Source: JAEUIA01 sp038330085 (GTDB lineage Bacteria > Planctomycetota > UBA1135 > GCA-002686595). Taken from it: 64,000 nt of DNA. The notes under the pieces are model-generated. The model saw nothing but the letters and a program-made list of their open reading frames with translations. It ran no database searches and was not told the DNA's origin. The DNA lies in contig JBBQNP010000006.1 in NCBI GenBank assembly GCA_038330085.1, forward strand, positions 1 through 64,000. The letters are read 5' to 3'. This document shows positions 36,824 to 49,449 of this stretch, piece by piece (position 1 is the stretch's first letter; the number at the start of each line of letters is the position of its first letter). The translations under genes and the position numbers were made by a program.

Positions 36824-38524
36824 ATGGCCAAGTGCCCCGGCGCCGGTGTGACCGGATTCGTCTTCCTCTCCTTCGTCGCCAACCTTGTCGGCAGCGCCCC
36901 CGTCCGGGCGCAGACGATGGTGGAGGGAATGCACAGCGTCTACGTCGCGGACGGCAAGACCGCCTCGATCGAAGAGACGCGCGAGCTCGTACCGCTCCTG
37001 CCGCCGCCCCCGACGAACCTGACCCACATCGGCGACGGTCCCTTGTGGAGACAGTTGAGCGCCAACGAGGGCTGGATCGGACGCGTCGTGAGCCTCGGCG
37101 ATCGCGGCACGCAGGTCTTCACCGAGTTCGACACGGGCGCCGACCGCGCGGAGCTGGTGTCGGGCTTCGATGCCACACCGGTGTCACCGCTCTTCAACGA
37201 TCCGCAAGCCCTCACCAGCGACTACGCCAAGGTCTCCGCGGCGCGCGACACGAGCGCCTACGTGTCGTGCCGCCAGATCCCGGTCTCGGGGGTGGGGGGT
37301 CCGCGGAACACGTTCGTCTCCAAGTACTCGGCCACGGGCGGGCTCGACTGGTCGTACCAATTCGCCGGGAGCACGACGGGCCCGGGGCGCGCGGTCATCT
37401 CGCGCGACGGCACGCGCATCGTCGCGGGCATGCTGGAGTCCACGACCGGCACGTTGCAGGTCCGGGTTTTCTCGCCGGGCTCGAACGTGCCCATCTTCTC
37501 GACGTCGTTCGTCAACGGATCGCAGTTGAAGGCGTTCCTGCTCTCAGGCGACGGTTCGACCTTGTACTTCGCTTCGGCGACGGCGTGCACGATCTGGAAC
37601 GTCACGACGCACCAGACGGTCGGCTCGTTCGTGTTGATCAACGCGCTCGACTGTCACGCGATCTCGGGTGATGGCGGCGTCTTCTGCTACGGCGGGTACA
37701 ACAACGTCGACGTCTGGGAGCGCCAAGCTGCCGGCAACTACCTGCGCACGTACCAGTGGGCGGTGCCGGGCCAGGTCGTGTGCGGCAAGGTCGACGTGTC
37801 GGCCGATGGATCGACGATCGTGGCGGGTTTCAACGTGTGGGATCACAGCCTCGCCGTGCAGATCCTCGCGTTGGACGTGCCGACGAAGACGCAGCTCTCG
37901 AGCGACACGGCGACCGGCGCCGGCACGCTGCAGAACATCGTGTCCGACGTGGCGTTGAGCGCGAACGGCGATCGCTTCGTCGTGGGTCTCTGGGGTGACG
38001 AGGCCGGCTTGGTTCCGGAGCTGCGCTTCTACATGCGCGGGCGGAATGCGCCGATGGTGTCGTTCAACTATCCCGGCTCGATCAACGACGTCGACATCAG
38101 CCCGGATGGACATCGCGTCGCCGTGGCGAGCAAGTCGACGCACGCCAACATTTCCGCGGGTGGCGGCGCGATCGATCTGTACACGTTCAGCGACGACGAC
38201 TTGGTCGTGCACGGGCTCCCGCACGTCGGAGGGCATCTGTCGATCGAGATGTCGTCGGTGCCGAACTCGCCGGCGAGGTTGCTCGTCGCGCCGTTGGCGG
38301 CGTTGCATCCGACGGTGTTCGGAAACGTCGGGACCCTCTACTTGAATCGGCAGACGATGTACTCGCTGTCGATGGGGATGACGGGCGCGCACGGGCACGC
38401 GGCGATGAACTTCGTGATGCCGAGCATTCCGGGGGCGATCGGGACGACGCTGTGCTTCCAGGGGTTGGCGACGTCGCCGAGAAGGTTCACGCACAGTTGG
38501 GTGCGGTTGACGGTTGTCCCTTGA
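36824..38524 (+). CDS. Secreted beta-propeller-like protein (tandem paralogue B)
   Basis: The protein has 566 residues. It aligns from end to end with paralogue A. Shared blocks include RSVYAADGK/HSVYVADGK, IGDGPLWRQ, VFTEFDT, SRDGTRIVAGML, NNVDVWERQAAGNY, GAGTLQNIVSDVA, GLWGDEAGLVPELRFY and SPRR(L/F)T(Q/H)SW. Most visible differences are conservative substitutions, and the frame is intact, so both copies appear to be under selection. The signal peptide is about 30 residues (GFVFLSFVANLVGSAPVRAQ). It is convergent with the carbonic-anhydrase remnant across a strong inverted repeat. Confidence 0.88.
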   Translation: MAKCPGAGVTGFVFLSFVANLVGSAPVRAQTMVEGMHSVYVADGKTASIEETRELVPLLPPPPTNLTHIGDGPLWRQLSANEGWIGRVVSLGDRGTQVFTEFDTGADRAELVSGFDATPVSPLFNDPQALTSDYAKVSAARDTSAYVSCRQIPVSGVGGPRNTFVSKYSATGGLDWSYQFAGSTTGPGRAVISRDGTRIVAGMLESTTGTLQVRVFSPGSNVPIFSTSFVNGSQLKAFLLSGDGSTLYFASATACTIWNVTTHQTVGSFVLINALDCHAISGDGGVFCYGGYNNVDVWERQAAGNYLRTYQWAVPGQVVCGKVDVSADGSTIVAGFNVWDHSLAVQILALDVPTKTQLSSDTATGAGTLQNIVSDVALSANGDRFVVGLWGDEAGLVPELRFYMRGRNAPMVSFNYPGSINDVDISPDGHRVAVASKSTHANISAGGGAIDLYTFSDDDLVVHGLPHVGGHLSIEMSSVPNSPARLLVAPLAALHPTVFGNVGTLYLNRQTMYSLSMGMTGAHGHAAMNFVMPSIPGAIGTTLCFQGLATSPRRFTHSWVRLTVVP

Positions 38525-38562
38525 ATATGGTCCCTTGAATACCGTGCCAGTCCAGCTTGTCA

Positions 38563-38619
38563 CGACCCTCTTGTGACAGGAGCCGCGCCTCACGCGCGGC
38601 TCCTGTCACAAGAGGGTCG
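38563..38619. terminator. 26-bp perfect inverted repeat with 5-nt loop
   Basis: The arms 38563-38588 and 38594-38619 are exact reverse complements, with core GTGACAGGAGCCGCGC, around the loop CTCAC. It starts 39 bp after the stop of paralogue B, which is convergent with the remnant at 38628. There is no T-tract, so a bidirectional hairpin terminator or a repeat element are both possible. Confidence 0.7.
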
Positions 38620-38627
38620 GCTGCGCG

Positions 38628-38882
38628 TCAGGAACCCGGATCGATCGCTACGGTGCGGTGACCGAGCGGCTGCACCGGCCGAGCGTTGCCCTGCGGAAAC
38701 TCAGGCGCCGCGAACATCTTCTGGATCTTGGCGATCTGCTCCGCGGACATCGTGATCGGCGTGTCCATCACGATCCACTGCACGTGCTCCGAGCACGGAG
38801 GCGTCGTGAGCGATCCCGCGTAGCGGAAGTTCTCGTGCTTCGCGGGGAGGACCTTCGCGAGATCGACACCGCTCGCGACCAT
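38628..38882 (-). pseudogene. C-terminal remnant of alpha-carbonic anhydrase
   Basis: About 84 codons remain. VLPAKHENFRYAGSLTTPPC, then SEHVQWIVM, MSAEQIAKIQKMF and NARPVQPLGHR match the last third of bacterial alpha-class carbonic anhydrases, including the active-site TT pair. The N-terminal two thirds with the three zinc-binding histidines are missing. Upstream sequence in this frame is shadow of the carbamoyltransferase gene. An ATG at 38882 exists, but it has no ribosome site, so this is read as a truncated relic. Confidence 0.8.
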
Positions 38883-38971
38883 AGCGGGGCGTTGGGTCTG
38901 GTTCGGACTGGGTCGGTCGGAGCGTGAAAAACGGGACTGGCACCGTCTTCCTGCGAGGTGTCTGCCTGCCG

Positions 38972-40810
38972 TCAGATGGGCTTCGCGCTGTGCGGCGACG
39001 GATGTCGCACGAAGTAGGGACCGATCGCGAGGCCGTCGAGGTTGCCGAGGAGGAAGGCGCGGACTGCATCGTGCGGACTGCAGACGATCGGCTCCTCGTG
39101 CATGTTGAAGCTCGTGTTGATCAGGCTCGGAAGGCCGGAGAGCTTCTCGTATTCGTGCAGGATGTCGTAGTAGCCCGGGTTCACTTCGCGGCGGATCAGT
39201 TGGGGGCGTGCTGTGCCGTCGACGTGCACGGCGGCGGGACAGTTCGCGCGCATGAAGGGCGTGCAATCGAACGTCATCGTCATGAACTCGGCGGTGTGCT
39301 CGGCGCCGGCGACGTTGAGGTAGCAGCGATCGCGCGCTTCGTAGAGGGTGACGGGCGCGAAGGGCATGAACTCCGTGCGACCGAGGCGCTTGTTCAACCA
39401 CTGGTTCACCTCGGGCTCGCGCGCGTGATAGAGGATCGTGCGGTTGCCAAGCGCGCGCGGTCCGTACTCCATGCGCCCGTCGAAGCGACCGATCACTTCG
39501 CCGGCGTGAATGCGGCGCGCGACTTCGGCGGGCAGGTTGGAGGGGCGGTCGTAGGGCAGTGACGCGCGCTCGAGTTCGGCTTTGATTTCGTCGGCCGAAT
39601 AGGTCGGTCCCCAGTAGACGTCGTGGATGGATTTGGCGATGCCGCCCGGCCAGGAATAGAGCATCGCGAGGCCCGATCCGCAGCCGCCGTCGCCCATGTT
39701 CGGATAGACGAAGGACGCTTCGACGCCGGCGAGCGCGTGGATGCGCTGGTTCATCTTGACGTTCGCTGCGACGCCGCCGGAAAGGACGACCTTGGTGCAG
39801 CCGGTGACCTCGAGCCAGTGGCGTACGAGCTCGGTCGAGAGCACCTCGAGCACGTTTTGGTACGCCGCCGCGACGTCGATCATCGGGAAGCGCGCGGCGA
39901 GATGCTGCGCGAAGCGCACGTTCAGGTTTTCGACGAGCTTGAAGTCGCCGGGCTCGCGCTGCGTGCGCGCGAGGAGCACGTCGGAGAGAACGGTGGGATC
40001 GCCGAACGCCGCGAGTCCGACGATCTTGCCGGCGTGACGATCGGGGTGGAAGCCGAGCGCGCCCGTCACCATCTCGTACATCGTGCCGAGCGAGTGGGGG
40101 AAGCGCAGGTTGTGCACGCGCTTGAGCCGCCCGCCCTCGCCGACGCTGACCGAGCCCGCGAGGCCCGAACCGTATCCGTCGATCGTGACGACGAGCGCGC
40201 GATCGAAGCCGCTCGCGAGGTACGCGTTGGCGGCGTGCGAGAGGTGGTGTTCGCCGCGCTTGAGCTTGGAGAGCAACCCGAGTTGCGTGAGGCCCTCTTC
40301 GAGTTCCTCTTGCCACTTCTTGTGGTCCGCACTCGCGCGCTCGGCCCACTCGGATGCGGCACGCGAAGCGATCGTGCGCGAGATGCCGCGCTCACCGCCG
40401 GCGAAGCGGTAGAAGAGCTCCTTCATCGAGCCCTTGTCCATGCGCTGGTTCGGCGAAGCGAGCCCGTGCACGGGTTGCGTGCGCTGCGGGATGCGCGCTT
40501 CCGCGTCGGCGAGCATGCGCTGCAGGTCCGGCTCGCGGAACGTACGGTTGAACTCCTCGTCCGCCGCGAACGCGGATTGGATGAGCTCGGTCTCCTTGTC
40601 CCACGGCAAGAATGCGTACGAGACCGCGTCGATCTGCGACGGATCCGTGCCGGTGAACTCGAGAGCGGCGCGAATCGCGTGATGAGGGAAGCCCGCGTGC
40701 TGCTTGACCCTGGAGTAGCGCTCTTCGCCCGCAGCAAAGAGCACACGTCCGTCCTCCACGATCGATGCCGTGGCGTCCTTGTCGAGCGGCGAAATTCCCA
40801 GGATCTTCAA
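38972..40810 (-). CDS. NodU/CmcH-family carbamoyltransferase
   Basis: The protein has 612 residues. The TTG start lies in a TTGA overlap with the deacetylase stop. The N-terminal Kae1-like domain begins MKILGISPLDKDATASIVED and has HHLSHAANAY, the iron/substrate His motif, and VVTIDGYGSG. The C-terminal YrdC-like carbamoyl-transfer domain has GRMEYGPRALGNRTIL and LINTSFNMHEEPIV. Family members transfer carbamoyl from carbamoyl phosphate to hydroxyls of sugars or antibiotics (NodU on Nod factors). The coupled polysaccharide-deacetylase gene suggests a glycan target. It is the last gene of the run starting with PFOR. Confidence 0.92.
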   Translation of the reverse strand: MKILGISPLDKDATASIVEDGRVLFAAGEERYSRVKQHAGFPHHAIRAALEFTGTDPSQIDAVSYAFLPWDKETELIQSAFAADEEFNRTFREPDLQRMLADAEARIPQRTQPVHGLASPNQRMDKGSMKELFYRFAGGERGISRTIASRAASEWAERASADHKKWQEELEEGLTQLGLLSKLKRGEHHLSHAANAYLASGFDRALVVTIDGYGSGLAGSVSVGEGGRLKRVHNLRFPHSLGTMYEMVTGALGFHPDRHAGKIVGLAAFGDPTVLSDVLLARTQREPGDFKLVENLNVRFAQHLAARFPMIDVAAAYQNVLEVLSTELVRHWLEVTGCTKVVLSGGVAANVKMNQRIHALAGVEASFVYPNMGDGGCGSGLAMLYSWPGGIAKSIHDVYWGPTYSADEIKAELERASLPYDRPSNLPAEVARRIHAGEVIGRFDGRMEYGPRALGNRTILYHAREPEVNQWLNKRLGRTEFMPFAPVTLYEARDRCYLNVAGAEHTAEFMTMTFDCTPFMRANCPAAVHVDGTARPQLIRREVNPGYYDILHEYEKLSGLPSLINTSFNMHEEPIVCSPHDAVRAFLLGNLDGLAIGPYFVRHPSPHSAKPI

Positions 40811-41835
40811 TCGGTCCCCACGGAGACTGCCCGGGTGCGCAACTCGGCGGTCGTGAGCGACTCACCGCCAAGCTCGTCCCGGAAGAACTGGAAGTATCGG
40901 CGGCAGGTGTCGAGGAACTTGTCGCGATCAGCGGCGGTTCTCACGTACGGCGTGCAACCCGGCATGACGGAGGGGCTGTGGAGGCTGAACGTGAACGTGC
41001 GCAGGCCGCGGTGGGAAAGGGTCAAGGTGAGTCGGCGCATGTCGTCGAAGGAATATCCTTCCGGCGAGAGAAAGAGCCGCTCGACCGCGCGGGTGCGCGC
41101 GAGGATACCGGGCAGGTGCGCGAAGCGCAGCGCGCGCGACGAGGCAAGGCGGTAGAGACCGTGCGCGCCGTCCTTCACGAAGCCGACATAGGCGCCGGTG
41201 TTCGGGATGGAGAGCACGTTCTTCCGCGGTCCGATCCAGAACGGCTCGCACGGAAAACGTGACCAGTCCGGTCCGCCGTCGTCGCCGTAGTCGAAGGGCG
41301 GACAAGGCGAGAGATCGACTTCGAAGCCGAGGTCTTCGAGCAGCGCCGCGGTGTTCGGCCCGGCGCCGTAGCGTCCCGCCTTGTACACGCGCGGATGCAC
41401 GCCGAGTCCTTTGTCGATGGCGCGCACGAGCGTCTCGAGCTTCGCGCGCTCGAGGTTCGGCGGCAGGTTGCCCGGGTAGCTGTTGCGCGCGTTGACCTCT
41501 TCGTCGAAAGGCGGCGAGACCCACGGATGAAGGTGCGCACCGATCTCGCAGCGACCATCGCTGTGGAAGCGACGCAGGGGCTCGGCGCTGATGGCGTGGT
41601 CCGCGATGGGCTGATCGACGACGTAGGTGGGGACGATGCCGTTGTCGTCGAACACCGACTGCAGGAGATCGATGGAGCGCATGTGCTCGACGCCCGTGTT
41701 GGCCCGGTCAAAGGGTGCGTTCCAGTCGAACTCCTCCTCGGTGTCGACGACGACGACGAGCTGGTGCTCATCCTGCGCCAGGCGCACGCGCTCAGGCACG
41801 CCGGGCAGGGGATACGGCTCTCGATCCGCGGACAT
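40807..41835 (-). CDS. NodB-like polysaccharide deacetylase
   Basis: The protein has 342 residues from ATG 41835. The NodB-homology domain shows the catalytic DTEEEFDW (Asp base and metal Asp), GAHLHPWVSPPF for the metal-binding His pair, YKAGRYGAG as motif 3, and a late Leu-His-like FTFSLHSPS as motif 5. There is no signal peptide, so it acts in the cytoplasm, probably on a lipid-linked or nucleotide-linked N-acetyl sugar. It is 47 bp after the dihydroorotate-dehydrogenase-like gene and overlaps the carbamoyltransferase by TTGA. Confidence 0.88.
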   Translation of the reverse strand: MSADREPYPLPGVPERVRLAQDEHQLVVVVDTEEEFDWNAPFDRANTGVEHMRSIDLLQSVFDDNGIVPTYVVDQPIADHAISAEPLRRFHSDGRCEIGAHLHPWVSPPFDEEVNARNSYPGNLPPNLERAKLETLVRAIDKGLGVHPRVYKAGRYGAGPNTAALLEDLGFEVDLSPCPPFDYGDDGGPDWSRFPCEPFWIGPRKNVLSIPNTGAYVGFVKDGAHGLYRLASSRALRFAHLPGILARTRAVERLFLSPEGYSFDDMRRLTLTLSHRGLRTFTFSLHSPSVMPGCTPYVRTAADRDKFLDTCRRYFQFFRDELGGESLTTAELRTRAVSVGTD

Positions 41836-41882
41836 GATTCCGCCGAGCGTATCAGACGCAAGCACGACGGCGTGAGCGGCGC

Positions 41883-42886
41883 TCAGAAGACGTCGCTCGT
41901 GTAGCTCATCAGCGTGCGCATGTAGTTCGCGCGCTCGTACGCCGTCGGATCGGGGCAGTTCTGGTGGCTCATGCTGCCGCGCATCTGGTTCACCGAGGCG
42001 TAGTCCTTCGCCTCCATCCAGGTCGTCATCCCGTCGAGGATTGTCCGGACATGGCCCGGTCCGCGGCGCAGGAGGGACGAGGTCGCCATCACGACGTCCG
42101 CGCCGACGAGCAGCAGCTTGAGCGCGTCCGCCGCGGCGTGGACACCGCTCGAAGCCGCGAGCGAAATCCGCGTGTGCTGCCGCAAGAGGCCGATCCACTG
42201 GAGCGGCACGCGCGACTCGTGGGAGTCGGACAGCTCGAGCTTGGGGACGAGCTCGAGCTTCTCGAGGTCGAGGTCCGGCCTCAACATGCGGTTGAAGAGG
42301 ACGAGACCCTCCGCTCCAGCGCGTTCGAGACGCAGCGCGAAGCTGAGCGGCGCGCTGAAGGCCGGCGCGATCTTCACGCACAGTGGGATCCTCACGGCCT
42401 CGCTCATCCACGCCACGAGATCGACGTAGCGCTGCTCGACGTCGGCGCCCGTCTCGGCCGGGTCGATGGGCACCCAGTAGATGTTGAGCTCGAGAGCGCT
42501 CGCACCGGCATCCGCCATGCGCTTCCCGTGGTGTACCCAGCCTCCGGCGGAGGAACCGTTGAGGCTCGCAATGACCGGGATCGAAACCGCTTTCCGCGCC
42601 GCTTCGATCTTCTTCAGGTAGGCATCGGGGCCGCTGTTGTAGTTCTGGAGCGCGGGGAAGAAGTCGTGCGCCTCGCCGAACGAGTTCGCGCCGGTTTCCT
42701 GCATGCGCAGCATCTGGCTCTCTTCGTGCTCGATCTGCTCTTCGAACAGCGAGGGCATGACGACGGCGCCGACGCCCATCGCCTCGAGGCGGCGGAGCAC
42801 GTCGACGTCGCCCGTGATCGGAGACGCCGACGCGACGAGCGGACTGCAGAGGTCGAGCCCCAGGTAGCGCGTCGAGAGATCAGGCT

Positions 42887-42890
<4 letters not shown>
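41883..42890 (-). CDS. Dihydroorotate-dehydrogenase-like flavoprotein (PFOR-associated)
   Basis: The protein has 335 residues. The GTG start overlaps the stop of PFOR (GTGA). The FMN-barrel fold is visible in LGLDLCSPLVASASPITG, IPVIASLNGSSAGGWVHHGK, LELNIYW and VVMATSSLLRRGPGHV. It lacks the PreA/PyrD ferredoxin domains. This subfamily is commonly found directly after nifJ, where its reaction is not settled; a role in pyrimidine synthesis is not assumed. Coupling to PFOR suggests an electron or redox partner. Confidence 0.9.
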
Positions 42891-46474
<3,584 letters not shown>

Positions 46475-46633
46475 GTAGCCGGACGCGCGCCCGACAGGGC
46501 TCGCGACGCGTCCACGTACGAGTCTGGGTCCCGCGCGGGCTGCGTCAACGAGAAGCACGGGGGATTTTGGCCTGTGCGGACTCGTTCGGCCCCGACTGGG
46601 CCATAGTGCGTACGTGAACCGCGTCCGCCGAAC

Positions 46634-48388
46634 TCAGACCGCGCGCAACACCGAGCCCGGGCGCTCGCCGGTGTGCTTCCCGTCCTTGACGACGATGCGA
46701 CCGGCGACGACGACGTGGTCGATCCCGATCGGCAGCAACCGCGGCTCGGCGAACGTCGCGCGGTCGGCGACGAGCGCGGCGTCGAACACGACGAGGTCGG
46801 CGTGAAAACCGGGCAGGATGCGGCCACGCTCGACGAGCCTGGCGCGTTCGGCGGGCATCGAGGAGAGCTTTTTCACGGCGGTCTGCAGGTCGAACGCGTG
46901 CAGCTCGCGGCAGTAGCGGCCAAGCACGCGCGGCGCCGTCCCGAAGCTGCGCGGGTGCGGCTTCGACGCTTGGTCACCGTGCGCGGCCTGCACGTAACCG
47001 TCCGAGCCGACGCACACGAGCGGATGCGCGAGCACCTTGGCGACGTCGCTCTCCTGAATCGCATGCCCGACGTAGGAGACGCTGCCCTTCTCGTCCTCGA
47101 GCAGCTTCAGGAAAACGTCCACCGGCTCGCGCGAAGTCTTCTTGCCGATCTCTTCGATCGTGAGCCCGGTGAACGCCTTGTTCGTGCCCTCGAGCTCGCT
47201 CGCGATCGTGATGCGATCGAAGCCGCCCGGTTCGTTGTCGACGTGCTCCAGCACTTCGGCGCGGATCCGCGCGCGTTGAGCGGGATCCGCGAGGCGCTTG
47301 ACCAGCTCTGAGTTCCCGCCGTCCTTGGCCCACTTCTCGACCAGGATCGAAAGCCCCGTCGAGTACGCGGTGTACGGGTACATGTCGGCGCGCACGTCGA
47401 AACCATCCGCCACGACGGCCTCGAGGCGCGCGATCGCGACGTCGATCTTCGGCCAGTTCTTCGGCCCGCAGGCTTTCAGGTGCGACACCTCCACGCGCGA
47501 TCCGCTCGTGCGCGCGAGGTTGAGGACTTCGTCGACGGCCTCGAGGAAGTACTTGTCCTCGCTGCGCATGTGCGACGCGTACAAGCGGCCGCGTCGCGCG
47601 GTGACCTTCGCGAGCGTGTCGAGCTCTTCGTGCGGCGAGTAGATCCCGGGCACGTACTCGAGGCCGCTCGAGAGACCGACAGCACCTTGCTCGAGTGCTT
47701 CCTCGACGTCGCGCTCGAGCTGCGCGAGCTCGCTCGGCGTGAGCTTGCGATCCACCTCGCCGATGAGCCGCTCGCGCAGTGTCCCGTGTCCGACGAGCAG
47801 CGCTTGGTGGATCGAAGGGCGCGCTTCCTCCAAGGCCTTGAAATAGGAGGCCACGTCCGGAAACTTGCGCTTGGCGTCGGACGTCGACGGCGCAATCGAG
47901 CCGCCGCAGTTGCCGGTGATCTCGCAGGTGTAGCCCTGCATCACGCGCGAGTCCGCCGTCGGCACCTCGAGGATGCTGCGGTCGGAATGGCTGTGGATGT
48001 CGACGAAACCCGGCGCGACGACGAAGCCGGTCGCGTCGATGCGCTCCGCAGCCTGCTCGGGGTCGATGACGCCGATCGCTGCGATCCGACCGTCGAGCAC
48101 GGCCGCGTCCGCGCGGCGAGGCGGCGCGCCGGTGCCGTCGACGAGCATTCCTCCCGTCACGACGAGATCGAACCGCGTGACACGGCGCGTCGTTGCGCAC
48201 GCGCTGAGCCCGAAGCTGGAGCCAAGCGCGGATCCGAAGACCCACACCGCGGGGGAGGCGGCGAGAGCGTGCAGTACTTGCCGACGACTCGGTCCCTCGA
48301 CCTGTGCTTGCTCTGTTCGCTTCTTCATGGACGTAGTCGTCATCGGTGCATCGTTCTTGGCTTGATCTGTCAGCGCGCGATGGGTCAC
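46634..48388 (-). CDS. Tat-exported N-acyl-D-amino-acid deacylase (D-aminoacylase)
   Basis: The protein has 584 residues. The GTG at 48388 is chosen because GGAGG stands 7 nt before it and it overlaps the dgcA stop (GTGA); ATGs at 48343 and 48328 are alternatives. A twin-arginine signal (SRRQVLHALAAS) runs to a lipobox-like GLSAC at C64, so it is a probable Tat lipoprotein. The amidohydrolase barrel has H132-x-H134 (IHSHSD), the D-aminoacylase Cys in GNCGG (C161), ASHMRSE and VSHLKA. The family hydrolyses N-acyl-D-amino acids. It is the third gene of a D-amino-acid cassette. Confidence 0.9.
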   Translation of the reverse strand: MTHRALTDQAKNDAPMTTTSMKKRTEQAQVEGPSRRQVLHALAASPAVWVFGSALGSSFGLSACATTRRVTRFDLVVTGGMLVDGTGAPPRRADAAVLDGRIAAIGVIDPEQAAERIDATGFVVAPGFVDIHSHSDRSILEVPTADSRVMQGYTCEITGNCGGSIAPSTSDAKRKFPDVASYFKALEEARPSIHQALLVGHGTLRERLIGEVDRKLTPSELAQLERDVEEALEQGAVGLSSGLEYVPGIYSPHEELDTLAKVTARRGRLYASHMRSEDKYFLEAVDEVLNLARTSGSRVEVSHLKACGPKNWPKIDVAIARLEAVVADGFDVRADMYPYTAYSTGLSILVEKWAKDGGNSELVKRLADPAQRARIRAEVLEHVDNEPGGFDRITIASELEGTNKAFTGLTIEEIGKKTSREPVDVFLKLLEDEKGSVSYVGHAIQESDVAKVLAHPLVCVGSDGYVQAAHGDQASKPHPRSFGTAPRVLGRYCRELHAFDLQTAVKKLSSMPAERARLVERGRILPGFHADLVVFDAALVADRATFAEPRLLPIGIDHVVVAGRIVVKDGKHTGERPGSVLRAV

Positions 48389-49449
48389 GGAGACACCTCC
48401 ACGCCGAGCCCCGGGGCATCCAGCGTATCGAGGCGACCGTCCGCCAGTGTGAACCCTCCACGCGCAGGATCGCGTGCGAGGTCGAAGCTGCCGTCGAGGT
48501 CGAGCGTCCGCGTCGCTGCGCAAGCGTACGCAGCATGCAGCGCCGCCGCGATCCCGATCACGCTCTCGTCCATGCAACCCCACATGAGCTCGATCCCGTT
48601 TTCGTGCGCGATCCGTGCGATGCGCAGCGCGGGGGAGATGCCGCCGCACTTCATGAGCTTGATGTTCCAGATGCCGTACGGGTGCGGCGCACGCGCGAGC
48701 TCGAGCGCGTCGGCTTCGTCGTGCAGGCTCTCGTCCGCTGCGAGACGTCGACGAATCGCTTCGGGCAGACGTCGCAGCTCCGCGTCGTATTCGCGCGGCG
48801 CGGGTTGTTCCAGGAACTCGACGCGCGCGTTCTTCGTCGCCGCGAAGAAGCGCTCGATCGTCGCCGGCGGATAGCCCACGTTCGCGTCGGCGCGGATCGC
48901 CGTCGCGTCGCCGACTGCTTCGCGCAAACGGACGAGCCGCTCGACGTCGGCCTCGAACGACTCGCCGATCTTCACCTTCAGCGCGCCGAAACCACGCGAG
49001 AGATACTCCTCGGCCTCGGTCAGCGTCTCGTCGAGCGGCAGGATGCCGATCGTGATCGATGTTTCGAGCGATCGATGCGCGCGACCGAAGATCTCGGCGA
49101 GCGGTCTTCCACGCGTCTTCGCCCACAGGTCGTGGAGCGCCATGTCCAAAGCCGCGCGCGCAGCCGGAGCACCGCTTGTCACGCGCGCGATTTCGCCGAG
49201 CAGCGCCGGCAGCTCATCCGTGTCCCGCCCGACCAGTTGCTCGCGAGCACTCAAGGCCGCGACGCATGCTTCGAACGTCTCGCCGGTGACTTCTTCCGCG
49301 GGCGTGGCCGCGCCGTGACCCACGAAATTGCCCTCTCCGACGATCCGGACCCGTGCAATCTGCACTGCATCCGTCGCGTGAAACGCGATCGCGTACGGAC
49401 GAGCGAGCGGGACGTCGAGCAGTTCGAGGTCGACGCTCGCGATCCTCAT
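48385..49449 (-). CDS. dgcA: Enolase-superfamily dipeptide / N-acetyl-Glu epimerase (DgcA-like)
   Basis: The protein has 354 residues. It belongs to the muconate-lactonising group of the enolase superfamily. It has K158-x-K160 (LKVKIG) and K264 (NIKLMKCGG) as the two acid/base lysines, and D188, E214 and D239 as magnesium ligands. This pattern fits L-Ala-D/L-Glu epimerases used in murein peptide recycling and the DgcA N-acetyl-glutamate racemases. Its direct coupling to a DgcN-like gene (ATGA overlap) favours the latter, but either reaction is possible. Confidence 0.9.
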   Translation of the reverse strand: MRIASVDLELLDVPLARPYAIAFHATDAVQIARVRIVGEGNFVGHGAATPAEEVTGETFEACVAALSAREQLVGRDTDELPALLGEIARVTSGAPAARAALDMALHDLWAKTRGRPLAEIFGRAHRSLETSITIGILPLDETLTEAEEYLSRGFGALKVKIGESFEADVERLVRLREAVGDATAIRADANVGYPPATIERFFAATKNARVEFLEQPAPREYDAELRRLPEAIRRRLAADESLHDEADALELARAPHPYGIWNIKLMKCGGISPALRIARIAHENGIELMWGCMDESVIGIAAALHAAYACAATRTLDLDGSFDLARDPARGGFTLADGRLDTLDAPGLGVEVSP

